From assembly GCF_008711285.1 (NCBI RefSeq), contig NZ_VXDC01000001.1, positions 372,001 through 436,000 on the forward strand: a stretch of 64,000 bases of DNA, given 5' to 3'. Position 1 is the stretch's first letter. Each line of letters begins with the position of its first letter. The notes beneath the pieces were generated by a model. It ran no database searches and was not told the origin of the DNA. It saw nothing but the letters and a program-made list of their open reading frames with translations. The translations under genes were made by a program, and so were the position numbers. Shown here in pieces: positions 31,750-40,791 of the stretch. Origin of the DNA: Roseibium aquae. GTDB taxonomy: Bacteria > Pseudomonadota > Alphaproteobacteria > Rhizobiales > Stappiaceae.

Positions 31750-33108
31750 ATGCGGCTTTTGATCATCGGATCCCTTGGAGGTCAGCTTAGCGCGGCGTCG
31801 AAGATCGCCATGCAGCGCGGGGCTAAGGTCACACATGCGGACGCCATCGATGGAGCGCTCCAGATCCTGCGCTCGGGCCGCGGCGCCGACTTGTTGATGG
31901 TCGATGTCAGCCTTGATATTGCGGGGTTGCAGGCGAAGCTGCAGGCCGAGCGCGTACACGTCCCGATTGTCGCGTGCGGTGTCGAAAACGACGCAAAGGC
32001 CGCCGTCTCGGCGATCCGCGCCGGTGCCAAGGAGTATATTCCGCTCCCGCCGGATCCAGAACTCATTGCAGCCGTGCTTTCAGCGGTCGCGCAGGAGCGC
32101 GGCGATCTGATCTATCGTGACGACGCCATGGCGGCGGTCGTCAAGCTTGCGGAGCAGATTGCGCCGTCTGACGCCTCTGTCCTGATTACCGGTGAATCGG
32201 GCACGGGCAAGGAAGTCATCGCTCGGCATGTGCACAGATGCTCGAACCGGGCCTCCAAACCTTTTATTTCCATCAATTGCGCTGCAATTCCCGAGCATCT
32301 CCTGGAATCGGAATTGTTCGGCCACGAGAAAGGTGCCTTCACCGGCGCTGTCGCCCGCCGGATCGGGAAGTTCGAGGAAGCCAATGGCGGAACGCTGCTG
32401 CTCGACGAGATTTCCGAAATGGATGTGCGGCTGCAAGCCAAACTGCTTCGGGCCATTCAGGAACGGGTCATCGACCGGGTTGGCGGCAGCCGTCCGGTCC
32501 CGGTCGACATCCGCATTCTGGCCACCTCCAACCGGGATCTGGCCGAAAGCGTGCGCCAAGGCCAATTTCGCGAAGACCTTTTGTTCCGTTTGAACGTTGT
32601 CAATCTGAAGCTGCCCCCCTTGCGGGAGCGTCCGGCGGACATTCTGGAACTCGCCCGGTTCTTTATAGCGCATTACTCCGCGGCCAATGGTGTGCCGGAG
32701 CGCCCGCTTGCGGCCGATGCCCGGCACGGGCTGATGACCAATCCCTGGCCTGGAAATGTGCGCGAGCTAGAAAACACCATGCACCGCGCCGTTTTGTTGG
32801 CCATGGGCGATGAAATCGGGATTGAGGCGATCCGGATGCCGGATGGCAGCCCCATCCTGGTCGATCGCGGTCCGGCCATGCGCGCGGCTCAGGCCGCGGA
32901 AGCCGTTACGCGATCCTTTGTCGGGCGCACGGTCGCGGATGTGGAACGCGATCTCATCCTTGAAACGCTCGATCATTGTCTGGGCAACCGGACCCACGCA
33001 GCGAAAATTCTGGGTATCTCAATCCGCACGCTGCGCAACAAGCTGAATCAATATACCGATGAAGGTGTTGCTGTTCCGGCACCGGGAGAAATCCGTGGTG
33101 TGTCGTAA
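31750..33108 (+). CDS. flbD: Sigma-54-dependent flagellar regulator FlbD
   Basis: FlbD activates late flagellar sigma-54 promoters and represses fliF. The product is 452 residues: a degenerate receiver (LLMVDVSLDIAGLQ), an AAA+ domain with Walker A GESGTGKE, the sigma-54 contact loop GAFTGA, Walker B GGTLLLDEISEM and the arginine-finger region, then a Fis-type helix-turn-helix (THAAKILGISIRTLRNKLNQ). The position as fifth gene after fliN matches Caulobacter. The sigma-54 promoter before fliK is a likely target. Confidence 0.94.
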   Translation: MRLLIIGSLGGQLSAASKIAMQRGAKVTHADAIDGALQILRSGRGADLLMVDVSLDIAGLQAKLQAERVHVPIVACGVENDAKAAVSAIRAGAKEYIPLPPDPELIAAVLSAVAQERGDLIYRDDAMAAVVKLAEQIAPSDASVLITGESGTGKEVIARHVHRCSNRASKPFISINCAAIPEHLLESELFGHEKGAFTGAVARRIGKFEEANGGTLLLDEISEMDVRLQAKLLRAIQERVIDRVGGSRPVPVDIRILATSNRDLAESVRQGQFREDLLFRLNVVNLKLPPLRERPADILELARFFIAHYSAANGVPERPLAADARHGLMTNPWPGNVRELENTMHRAVLLAMGDEIGIEAIRMPDGSPILVDRGPAMRAAQAAEAVTRSFVGRTVADVERDLILETLDHCLGNRTHAAKILGISIRTLRNKLNQYTDEGVAVPAPGEIRGVS

Positions 33109-33157
33109 AACGGACCGGATTTCGAGGTTCAAGGGTTAGGCGGGTCGATAGACGCTC

Positions 33158-35332
33158 ATGACAGACGCACCGGCCAATACGGATCGCAAGGCGGGGCTTC
33201 CAGCCGAAACGGGTCCAAACGCAGGCATTGGTCCGCAGCCTCAAGGTCTTGGTCTGCCGAGTTTGGCGGAAATCTTCGATACCCTGCGCCGCGGCGATGT
33301 TGGCCTGGCAACCGGGATCCTTGTGATTCTGACGTTGCTCATCCTTCCCATGCCGCCCGTCATGCTCGATATGTTCCTGGCCGTATCGATCGTGTTTTCC
33401 GTTATGGTTCTCATGACGGCCCTGTTCATCCAGAAACCGCTCGAGTTCTCCTCGTTTCCGACGGTGCTTCTTATCGCGACGATGCTTCGGCTGGGTCTGA
33501 ACATCGCGTCCACCCGACTGATCCTGTCCAATGGGCACGAAGGTACGGCTGCGGCTGGAAACGTTATCCAGTCCTTCGGCAATCTGGTCATGGGCGGGAA
33601 TTACGTCATCGGGATCATCGTGTTCGCGATCCTGGTGATCGTCAATTTCATTGTGATCACCAAAGGTTCCGGCAGAATTGCGGAGGTCGCGGCCCGCTTC
33701 ACCCTGGACGCCATGCCGGGGAAGCAGATGGCCATCGATGCGGACCTGTCGGCTGGCCTTATCGACGAGGCCGAGGCGCGTGCCCGCCGTAAAAACCTTG
33801 AAGACGAAAGCTCTTTCTTCGGCGCCATGGACGGTGCGTCGAAATTCGTTCGCGGCGATGCCATTGCAGGGCTTTTGATCACGTTCATCAACATTCTTGG
33901 CGGCATCTTCATTGGTGTTGCTCAGATGGAGCTCAGTTTCGGCGAGGCGGCCAACAACTATACCCTGCTGACCATCGGCGATGGGCTTGTGTCGCAGATT
34001 CCGGCGCTGATCGTCTCGACGGCCGCTGGTCTTCTGGTCTCCAAGGCGGGCGTTCAAGGGGCCGCTGACAAGGCTCTTGCCGAACAGTTTACAGGCTATC
34101 CCAAGGCCCTTGGAATGTCGTCGGCGGTGATGGTCATTCTGGCGATGCTGCCCGGTATGCCGCTGATTCCTTTTCTCGGTCTGGCCGCCCTCACCGGCTA
34201 CCTGGCCTATGCAATCGGCACAAAGCGGAAACAGGAGGCGCAAAAGGCGCAGGTCAAAAAAGCCATCGAGGAGGCTCCGAAGCCGGCGCCCGAGCCGCCG
34301 ATCACTGACGCGCTCAAAATGGACGAATTGCGCATTGAACTTGGCTACGCGCTGCTTCCGCTGATCAATGGCAAGGATCAAGCCGGCGACATGCTCACCG
34401 AGCAGATTAAGGCCCTTCGCCGCCAGATCGCAAGCGACCTCGGCGTCATCATGCCGCCGGTTCGAATCCTCGACAATATCCAGCTCAGTTCAAACGATTA
34501 CACGATCAAGGTGAAGGAGGTCGACGCCGGGCGGGGAACGCTCTATCCGAACCACTTCATGGTGATGGACCCGGCCGGCGGCCAGGTGAAGCTTCCGGGG
34601 ACGCACACGACGGAGCCGACATTCGGATTGCCGGCGACCTGGGTCGAGGCGCAGTACCGCGAAGATGCCTCCTTGCGTGGCTATACTGTTGTGGATCCGG
34701 CAACGGTGCTCGCCACACATTTGACGGAAACCATCAAGGGGAATGTCGCGGAACTGCTGACCTATGGCGATGTTCAGAAACTACTCAAGGAACTCAAGGG
34801 AGAGCAGGCGAAACTCGTCGACGATCTCATTCCGACCCATATCACGGTGTCCGGATTGCAGCGCGTTCTTCAGGCCCTGTTGAACGAGCGGATCTCGATC
34901 CGGGATCTCGGGACGATTTTGGAGGGGATCTCGGAGGCTGCCGGGTTCTCGCGCAACACGGATACCATCGCGGAACATGTCCGCAGCCGCCTGGCCCGGC
35001 AGATCTGTGCGGCGAACCTCGCTCCGGGCGGCTATCTGCCCTTGATCTCCTTGTCGCCACAATGGGAGCAAGCGTTCCTCGAGGCGATTGTCGGGGAGGG
35101 GGACGAGCGGCAGCTTGCGATGCAACCATCCAAGCTGCAGGAATTTGTTGGCTTGGTGCGAGACCGGTTTGAAGAGGCAGCTCAGATCGGCGAAGTGCCG
35201 GTGCTTCTTACCTCTCCACAAACACGGCCATTTGTCCGATCAATTGTCGAGAGGTTCCGGGCGCACACGACCGTGATGAGCCAGAGTGAGGTCCATCCCA
35301 AGGTCAAGCTGAAAACGGTCGGGTCTGTCTGA
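33158..35332 (+). CDS. flhA: Flagellar export apparatus protein FlhA
   Basis: FlhA is the large export-gate component. The product is 724 residues. It has a cytoplasmic N terminus, eight hydrophobic segments (e.g. VGLATGILVILTLLILPMPP), the conserved FHIPEP-family block with FPTVLLIATMLRLGLNIAST and ARFTLDAMPGKQMAIDADLS, then the large cytoplasmic domain (KALRRQIASDLGVIMPPVRI, LLNERISIRDLGTILEGISE). Complete length. It follows flbD by 49 bp and ends 10 bp before the convergent 79-residue gene. Confidence 0.97.
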   Translation: MTDAPANTDRKAGLPAETGPNAGIGPQPQGLGLPSLAEIFDTLRRGDVGLATGILVILTLLILPMPPVMLDMFLAVSIVFSVMVLMTALFIQKPLEFSSFPTVLLIATMLRLGLNIASTRLILSNGHEGTAAAGNVIQSFGNLVMGGNYVIGIIVFAILVIVNFIVITKGSGRIAEVAARFTLDAMPGKQMAIDADLSAGLIDEAEARARRKNLEDESSFFGAMDGASKFVRGDAIAGLLITFINILGGIFIGVAQMELSFGEAANNYTLLTIGDGLVSQIPALIVSTAAGLLVSKAGVQGAADKALAEQFTGYPKALGMSSAVMVILAMLPGMPLIPFLGLAALTGYLAYAIGTKRKQEAQKAQVKKAIEEAPKPAPEPPITDALKMDELRIELGYALLPLINGKDQAGDMLTEQIKALRRQIASDLGVIMPPVRILDNIQLSSNDYTIKVKEVDAGRGTLYPNHFMVMDPAGGQVKLPGTHTTEPTFGLPATWVEAQYREDASLRGYTVVDPATVLATHLTETIKGNVAELLTYGDVQKLLKELKGEQAKLVDDLIPTHITVSGLQRVLQALLNERISIRDLGTILEGISEAAGFSRNTDTIAEHVRSRLARQICAANLAPGGYLPLISLSPQWEQAFLEAIVGEGDERQLAMQPSKLQEFVGLVRDRFEEAAQIGEVPVLLTSPQTRPFVRSIVERFRAHTTVMSQSEVHPKVKLKTVGSV

Positions 35333-35342
35333 CGCGATGTGC

Positions 35343-35582
35343 TCAAACCACAATGTTGACGCGGGCCATGACGGCGGTTGTCGACGCATAGACCCCCTGT
35401 GCACCGGCAAGCGGAGTCCGCTTGTCGATCTGCAAAGCAGAGTTGAACACGTTGGTTGTGAGGGATTGGCGCAGCTTCTGGGAGTTCTGGATCATGTCCT
35501 TGCGCCGGGCTTTCCAGGCCTTGTTAAAATCGGAGAAGGAAACGCGTTCTTCCCGATTGACGTAGTTTCCCACCGCCGGCAT
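35343..35582 (-). CDS. Conserved small protein, probable flagellum-associated, opposite flhA
   Basis: The product is 79 residues on the minus strand from ATG 35582, with AAGGGG 7 bp upstream. It reads MPAVGNYVNREERVSFSDFN, AWKARRKDMIQNSQKLRQSL, then an Ala/Thr-rich C terminus (GVYASTTAVMARVNIVV). The helical, amphipathic look and position suggest an uncharacterised flagellar protein. A perfect CtrA box (35628-35642) stands 46 bp before the start, which argues that it is a real, cell-cycle-regulated gene. No specific function can be assigned. Confidence 0.75.
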   Translation of the reverse strand: MPAVGNYVNREERVSFSDFNKAWKARRKDMIQNSQKLRQSLTTNVFNSALQIDKRTPLAGAQGVYASTTAVMARVNIVV

Positions 35583-35627
35583 TTGCGAACCCCTTCTGGA
35601 TGCAGGTGCAATCGTGCATTGGTATGG

Positions 35628-35642
35628 TTAACAAAGCGTTAA
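35628..35642 (-). promoter_or_regulatory. Perfect CtrA box upstream of the 79-residue gene
   Basis: TTAA (35628-35631), CAAAGCG, TTAA (35639-35642). The box is symmetric, but its distance to the minus-strand start (46 bp) fits that gene better than the plus-strand GNAT gene 190 bp away. Confidence 0.7.
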
Positions 35643-35834
35643 TTCCGGCCTGTCCTGCATTCTGGCGTTGCATGTGGCGTCACTGTACACGCCAGTTCGG
35701 CAGGCCGGGGAATATTGTTTCCATGCCATCTTGATCCTTCCCGCTCGGCGGCGGGGCCATGTGCTGCTAGCCGTTGGCAGACCCGCCGGGGCCTGCTACA
35801 GCCCGCCTTGCGCATTGGACAAGTGGGGAAAAGA

Positions 35835-36443
35835 ATGGCAGAAGCGAAACTGGAATTGAACGGATACACCGAAGTGCCCGACGGTAAGATCGCCATGGTG
35901 GTCACCTATCTGGAGATGTCGGAAGCGCGGCTCGCTCCCCCGGTACAAGATCGCACGGACGTGTTGCTGGAGCGGTGGCATAGACCTGACCTCGATGAGT
36001 ACCGGAAGCTGTTTCGTGAGGTGGGCGAGGACTGGATCTGGTTTGGACGTCTGACGCAGACTGACGCGGCCCTTCAGGCGCTTCTGGCGGAACCAGCCCG
36101 CGAAAATTACATCCCCAAACGCAATGGCGAGGCCTTGGGGACATTGGAGCTGAATTTTGCCGACCCGGAAAATGTCGAGATATCCTATTTTGGCCTCGTG
36201 CCCAAAGCCATTGGCGGGGGATTGGGGCGCTGGCTGATGAGCCGGGCGCTGGAGATCGCGTGGACGCGGCCGCAGACCAGAAGGGTTTGGCTGCACACAT
36301 GCACGGCTGACAGCCCGCAAGCGCTCGGCTTCTACCAATCCTGTGGGTTCAAACCCTACAAGCGGGCGGTCGAATTGGCCGACGATCCGCGTTTGACAGG
36401 CATTTTGCCCCGGCATCTCGGGCGCCATCTGCCGATCATCTAA
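35835..36443 (+). CDS. GNAT-family N-acetyltransferase
   Basis: The product is 202 residues from ATG 35835; the upstream in-frame extension is not protein-like. The acetyl-CoA-binding segment is seen in YFGLVPKAIGGGLGRWLMSR (motif A, with the G-G-G-L-G loop), followed by VWLHTCTADSPQALGFYQSC and GFKPYKR, the usual GNAT C-terminal pair. The substrate is unknown. It is convergent with mtnA. Confidence 0.88.
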   Translation: MAEAKLELNGYTEVPDGKIAMVVTYLEMSEARLAPPVQDRTDVLLERWHRPDLDEYRKLFREVGEDWIWFGRLTQTDAALQALLAEPARENYIPKRNGEALGTLELNFADPENVEISYFGLVPKAIGGGLGRWLMSRALEIAWTRPQTRRVWLHTCTADSPQALGFYQSCGFKPYKRAVELADDPRLTGILPRHLGRHLPII

Positions 36444-36500
36444 CAGTGCCCGATGAGCGTGGACCCGGGTTGCAGCGCACCCGCCCGATGGGCACCGGGA

Positions 36501-37607
36501 TTAGGCCGCGCCGCGAACCCGGTCCGGAAAGGCCGCAGCGATCGCTTGCCGGTTCGCCGCCACGAGCCCTTTTTCGGTGATCAAGCCGGTAACCAGGCGC
36601 GCCGGGGTGACATCGAAGGCCGGATTGGCCACATCTGAGCCATCGGCGACGATTTCGACGGTCTCGATGGTGCCGGCGCGGGTTCGCCCGGTGATGTGGC
36701 TGACCTCCGTGCCGGAGCGCTCCTCGATCGGGATCTGGCGCAATCCGTCCGACAGGGAGAAATCGATCGTCGGAGAGGGCAAGGCGACATAGAACGGAAC
36801 GCCGCAATCCTTGGCCGCCAGGGCTTTCAGATATGTCCCGATCTTGTTGCACACATCGCCGGTCGCGGTGGTCCGGTCCGTCCCGACAAGGACGAGGTCC
36901 ACTTCCCCATGTTGCATGAGGTGCCCTCCGGCATTGTCGGCGATAACGGTGTGTGGGACGCCGTGGTGCCCCAACTCCCAGGCCGTCAGGAAAGCGCCCT
37001 GATTGCGCGGGCGGGTTTCATCCACCCAGACATGAACGGGTATTCCGCCATTATGCGCCATGTAGATGGGGGCGGTCGCCGTGCCCCAGTCCACGGTGGC
37101 CAGCCAGCCGGCATTGCAATGGGTCAGGATGTTCACGGGTTCGCCCGGGGCCTTGGTCTTGGCGATCTGGGCAATGATCTCAAGTCCGTGGGTGCCGATC
37201 GCCATGTTCATGGCGACATCCTCATCGCAGATGCGCGCCGCAAGGTCGTAGGCGGCCTGTTCACGGCTGTCGGGATGAACCTGGACAAGCGCCCGGCGCG
37301 CCAGATCCAGTGCCCATTGAAGGTTCACCGCTGTCGGCCGGGTTTCCAGAAGGCTGGAACAGGCCGTATGCAGGGCGTTGTCCGAACTGTCCTTTGCCAT
37401 GGCCAGCGCAACCCCATAGGCGGCGGTCGCCCCGATCAGGGGGGCCCCGCGGACTTGCATGACCCGAATCGCATGGGCTGCGTCTTCGAGGCTCCGCATA
37501 CGGACCGTTTCGAACGCATGGGGGAACCTGGTCTGGTCGATGATGTCGACACTCCGGCCGTCTTCGGCGAGCCAGATCGTTCGATACCGGGTTCCATTCA
37601 CATTCAT
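36501..37607 (-). CDS. mtnA: S-methyl-5-thioribose-1-phosphate isomerase MtnA
   Basis: MtnA converts 5-methylthioribose-1-phosphate to methylthioribulose-1-phosphate in methionine salvage. The start is taken at ATG 37607; a TTG at 37622 is a weaker alternative. The 368-residue product contains [16 protein letters not shown], the catalytic-Cys region [18 protein letters not shown], the [13 protein letters not shown] segment, and the catalytic Asp in [20 protein letters not shown]. No other salvage gene is nearby. Confidence 0.94.
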   Translation of the reverse strand: MNVNGTRYRTIWLAEDGRSVDIIDQTRFPHAFETVRMRSLEDAAHAIRVMQVRGAPLIGATAAYGVALAMAKDSSDNALHTACSSLLETRPTAVNLQWALDLARRALVQVHPDSREQAAYDLAARICDEDVAMNMAIGTHGLEIIAQIAKTKAPGEPVNILTHCNAGWLATVDWGTATAPIYMAHNGGIPVHVWVDETRPRNQGAFLTAWELGHHGVPHTVIADNAGGHLMQHGEVDLVLVGTDRTTATGDVCNKIGTYLKALAAKDCGVPFYVALPSPTIDFSLSDGLRQIPIEERSGTEVSHITGRTRAGTIETVEIVADGSDVANPAFDVTPARLVTGLITEKGLVAANRQAIAAAFPDRVRGAA

Positions 37608-37791
37608 CGGCCAAATCCCCAAGCTTTTCTGCCGTTTGGCTTGCCAGTTTATCAGACTTCATCCGGCCGATGTTGATTTGCCTGGTCAAAATCGGTTCAA
37701 AATATTAATCTTTGTTAACCATACTTCCCCGATTGGCAGTGGATGACGCCAACACGAAGCGCTGCGGCGGTTTTTCTCGCGCGAAATTTGG

Positions 37792-37806
37792 TTAAGCTAG
37801 GATTAA
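37792..37806 (+). promoter_or_regulatory. Perfect CtrA box upstream of the 194-residue membrane protein
   Basis: TTAA (37792-37795), GCTAGGA, TTAA (37803-37806), 30 bp before the start codon. A second TTAA pair with N6 spacing at 37705-37718 lies upstream. Confidence 0.65.
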
Positions 37807-37836
37807 GGTTAGCGTAGAGATGGAGTCCATTGGCCA

Positions 37837-38421
37837 ATGTCTGAGGCGCAGGACAATGTGGTGCCGCATACCCGGGTGAGGTCATTGCGGGATGCCATAC
37901 GGAAGGTCCAGCTTGGAGAAGTGGAGCGGTCCGACGTGGTCGTGGAACTCCAGGATACGGAACGCGCGCGCCTGGAGATGCTCGCGGATGAACTGAAGGA
38001 CGTCTTCAAGGAAATACCGGAAGACGACGATCAGTTCACCTTGCAAATTGTGACCGGTTCAACTCCCCGGTTCTGGGTCGATGTCACGAGCCATATCTCC
38101 ATTGGCGGCGACCGCCAGACCTATCGGTTCTTGAAGGACACACGTCTTGGCCGTGTGATCATTCTTGAAACGCCGAGCCTGGACGACATGGCCGACTGCG
38201 TCACCGAATACATTGCCGAGCGCATCCTTGAGCGCGAAAAGGCAATGGAAGGCGATTGGTTCAACAACCGGTTGCGTCAGGTCGCAACAGAAAACGGACG
38301 GCAGTACCGGGCTGAACAGAGTGGCAGCACGTGGCCGGCCGTGCTTGCCGGTTTCCTGATCGGGGCTGCTGCCGGGATGGTGGGGTTGATCGCGTTCGCG
38401 TGGTTCGCAAACCCGATGTAG
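37837..38421 (+). CDS. Conserved protein with C-terminal membrane anchor, unknown function
   Basis: The product is 194 residues. The N-terminal two thirds look soluble: a helix with AIRKVQLGEVERSDVVVELQ, then LADELKDVFKEIPEDDDQFT and a beta-rich part (LQIVTGSTPRFWVDVTSHIS). The C terminus has one hydrophobic helix (WPAVLAGFLIGAAAGMVGLI). No domain recognised. The CtrA box directly upstream and the flagellar cluster nearby suggest cell-cycle or polar function; this is inference. Confidence 0.8.
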   Translation: MSEAQDNVVPHTRVRSLRDAIRKVQLGEVERSDVVVELQDTERARLEMLADELKDVFKEIPEDDDQFTLQIVTGSTPRFWVDVTSHISIGGDRQTYRFLKDTRLGRVIILETPSLDDMADCVTEYIAERILEREKAMEGDWFNNRLRQVATENGRQYRAEQSGSTWPAVLAGFLIGAAAGMVGLIAFAWFANPM

Positions 38422-38459
38422 ACAAGGCCGACCCGGTTTGCTCGGCAGTCCGCGTCCTT

Positions 38460-39380
38460 TCAGGGTATGGCCTTGGGCAGCGTGAAGCGCGCGCGCGCGA
38501 TCTCCACAATCGCATCCGAATCCGTGAAGCCCCGTTCCACCATCTGGACATTCCATGCGGTTTCATCTTCCGAAACCTGGAAGAGGTTGTAGCGGCCCGC
38601 GGGCTTTTTTCCTCCCGGCGCGGTCGTGGCAGACGGCACACCGATGACAGGGACCTGCCCATCGCGGCCCGCGATATACTGCAGGCTGTCGACATGGGTA
38701 TGTCCGTGAAGGATCAGTTCCGCTCCGGCCCGCTTGATCATGGCGCGAACCCGTGACGCATCGGACAAGCGCTTGTGCCAGCCGGTCGCCTTGCGGAACG
38801 GGGGGTGATGCAAGATCACGACCCGGAACAGACCTTCCGCGCGCAAGGCATCCAGCGTGTTGCGAAGCCTCCGCGATTGGGTACTGCCGACGCGGCCGGT
38901 CGCGAACCACGGACCACTGGCGCGCGCGGTTGAAATGCCGACAAGCGCGATCTTGCCTCGCTTGCGGACAAACGGAAAGGTTGCGTCCGGCCATGGGCCG
39001 GATGCTTGAGCGCCGCATTCGGACATATAGGGATACCACGCCCGGATCGCCTTCTTCAGGGCTCCGGGCACATAGGCATCATGATTCCCGGGAACGACGG
39101 ACACTTTTTCGGGCGGTCCGATGCCGTCGAGCCAGGCTTTTGCGCCGGTGATTTCAAGTGGAAGGGCGATGTTGACCAGATCGCCAGTAATGGCAATGTG
39201 ATCGGGGTCCTGGCCCTTCAAATCGTCCACGAGGCGGCTGAGATAGGAGCCGCCCATCGCCTTGGCGCGATTTCGCCGCCAGTTCAGATAGCCGAGAATC
39301 CGCTTCGAGAACAGCTGGAGCAGTTTCGGGTCGGGCAGGGGCCCCAAATGAGGATCGGACAGATGAGCGAGCGTGAACAT
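38460..39380 (-). CDS. Calcineurin-like metallophosphoesterase
   Basis: The start is set at ATG 39380, directly before the first motif, giving 306 residues. Metal-binding motifs appear in order: LSDPHLGP (DxH), ITGDLVN (GD), VPGNHDAY (GNHD), ILHHPPF (H) and LHGHTHVDS (GHxH). This is the Mre11/CpdA-like metallophosphoesterase pattern. Relatives act on cyclic nucleotides, UDP-diacylglucosamine or other phosphodiesters; the substrate cannot be chosen here. It is convergent with the 194-residue gene. Confidence 0.92.
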   Translation of the reverse strand: MFTLAHLSDPHLGPLPDPKLLQLFSKRILGYLNWRRNRAKAMGGSYLSRLVDDLKGQDPDHIAITGDLVNIALPLEITGAKAWLDGIGPPEKVSVVPGNHDAYVPGALKKAIRAWYPYMSECGAQASGPWPDATFPFVRKRGKIALVGISTARASGPWFATGRVGSTQSRRLRNTLDALRAEGLFRVVILHHPPFRKATGWHKRLSDASRVRAMIKRAGAELILHGHTHVDSLQYIAGRDGQVPVIGVPSATTAPGGKKPAGRYNLFQVSEDETAWNVQMVERGFTDSDAIVEIARARFTLPKAIP

Positions 39381-39417
39381 GGTGCGCGCATCATCAATCA
39401 AGGCGTTTAACAATCAA

Positions 39418-39439
39418 GGGGCAAATTTTCATTTGCCCC
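39418..39439 (-). terminator. Hairpin between the 38-codon ORF and the metallophosphoesterase
   Basis: A perfect 9-bp stem GGGGCAAAT/ATTTGCCCC with a 4-nt loop. The minus-strand tail (TTGATTGTT) is moderately T-rich, so it may end a transcript coming from the small ORF at 39499-39615. Confidence 0.5.
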
Positions 39440-39498
39440 GTTTATGCGCTGGGCCGCAGGAGGGCGCGGTCAACGCGCCCCGGAGCACACCAGGTCGG

Positions 39499-39615
39499 TC
39501 AATTGGAAGGGAAGGTCGACAAAGCCTGAACAAGCCGTTGGTTGCTCAGATCGAGAGACGGCTTCCAAGTGTAGCTAGCGCGGCGGCGGCGGTTGTGGAT
39601 CAAACGGTTCAACAT
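39499..39615 (-). CDS. Possible small ORF (38 residues), basic
   Basis: The minus-strand ATG at 39615 is preceded by AGGACCATACCC, a moderate ribosome-binding site. The peptide starts MLNRLIHNRRRRASYTWKPS and ends LVQALSTFPSN. It is strongly basic at the start. Two hairpins lie downstream (GGGCGCG...CGCGCCC about 39464-39482, and 39418-39439). The rest of 39381-39816 shows no other gene. Evidence is positional only. Confidence 0.35.
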   Translation of the reverse strand: MLNRLIHNRRRRASYTWKPSLDLSNQRLVQALSTFPSN

Positions 39616-39816
39616 GGGTATGGTCCTAGCTTGATGGGGTTGTGCCTTTTTTCCCGGCACGATGGGCATGAAATAGGCACGACCGGCCGGTTTGAGTAGC
39701 CGGTCTTATCTCGCAGCTGATCTGCGCCGGGTGCATGGGTTAATCAATCCCAAATGCGTGCCGGTCCGCAGAAGTCCTTCAAGATACCAGAGGACTTGCC
39801 AGGCTCAGGGCCGCGG

Positions 39817-40791
39817 TCACGCGGCCTTGGCGATCCGGTCCCGATGGTGCGGGCGGATCAGGTCGAGTGCGGGGCCGGCCGGAACAATGCCGGTCGGATT
39901 GATCGTCGCGTGGGAGCCATAATAGTGCGTCTTGATCGCATCCATATCGACGGTCTCTGCCACCCCGCCAACCTGATAGAGCTCGCGCATATAGGCGGAC
40001 AGATGCGGATAGTCCTGGATCCGGCGGATGTTGCATTTGAAATGGCAAACATAAACGGCATCGAACCGGATCAAGGTGGTGAACAGGCGCCAGTCGGCCT
40101 CGGTCAATCGATTGCCCACCAGGTACCGTTGGTGCGACAGCCTGTCTTCCAGCATGTCGAGGGTGTTGAAAACGTCGGCCACGGCCTCTTCATAGGCTTC
40201 CTGGGTCGTGGCAAAGCCGGATTTGTAGACCCCATTGTTCACCGAATGATAGATGATCTCGTTCACCTGCTGAATTTCCGTGCGCAAATCCGGCGGATAG
40301 AAATCGACAGCCGACCCGGTCAGGCTATCGAAGGCACTGTTGAACATTCGAATGATTTCGGAGGATTCGTTGCTGACGATCGTTTGCCGCTTCGTGTCCC
40401 AGAGGATCGGCACGGTCGCCCGCCCACTGTAGGTGGGATCCGCCTTGACATAGAGCTGCCAAACGTAGTCCGCGCCATTCACCGGGTCGGGCGAAGCGAA
40501 GGTCCAGCCATTCTCCAGCATCAGAGGGGTGACGGAGCTGACCCCGATCAGATCTTCCAAACCTTTGAGTTTGCGAAAGATCAGCGTTCGATGCGCCCAG
40601 GGGCAGGCATAGGACACATAGAGGTGGTAGCGGCCGGCTTCGGCCCCGAATCCCCCTTCGCCGGATGGGCCGGCGGCGCCGTCCGGTGTCATCCAGTTGC
40701 GGAAGGCCGACTCCTTGCGGACAAAGCGCCCGCCCGACGACTTCGTGTCATACCAGGTGTCTTTCCATTCGCCGTCAACGAGAACGCCCAT
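39817..40791 (-). CDS. Glutathionyl-hydroquinone reductase (Xi-class GST, YqjG-like)
   Basis: The enzyme removes glutathione from glutathionyl-hydroquinones. The product is 324 residues, the family length. The thioredoxin-like N domain carries the signature active site YVSYACPWAHRTLIFRKLKG (about 58-77, Cys nucleophile), then VPILWDTKRQTIVSNESSEI. The C-terminal helical domain has DRLSHQRYLVGNRLTEADWR and FKCNIRRIQDYPHLSAYMRE. The start has GGGAGATGAACG upstream. A GTTCAA-N5-TTGAAC operator-like element lies 84 bp upstream. Confidence 0.93.
   Translation of the reverse strand: MGVLVDGEWKDTWYDTKSSGGRFVRKESAFRNWMTPDGAAGPSGEGGFGAEAGRYHLYVSYACPWAHRTLIFRKLKGLEDLIGVSSVTPLMLENGWTFASPDPVNGADYVWQLYVKADPTYSGRATVPILWDTKRQTIVSNESSEIIRMFNSAFDSLTGSAVDFYPPDLRTEIQQVNEIIYHSVNNGVYKSGFATTQEAYEEAVADVFNTLDMLEDRLSHQRYLVGNRLTEADWRLFTTLIRFDAVYVCHFKCNIRRIQDYPHLSAYMRELYQVGGVAETVDMDAIKTHYYGSHATINPTGIVPAGPALDLIRPHHRDRIAKAA

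Noticed and set aside
32954-34381. 475-codon minus-strand frame opposite flbD/flhA
   Set aside because: Antisense shadow, His/Arg/Gln-rich composition typical of reversed GC-rich coding sequence.
37705-37718. TTAA-N6-TTAA as a CtrA box
   Set aside because: Spacing is 6 rather than 7 bp; the perfect box at 37792 better explains regulation.
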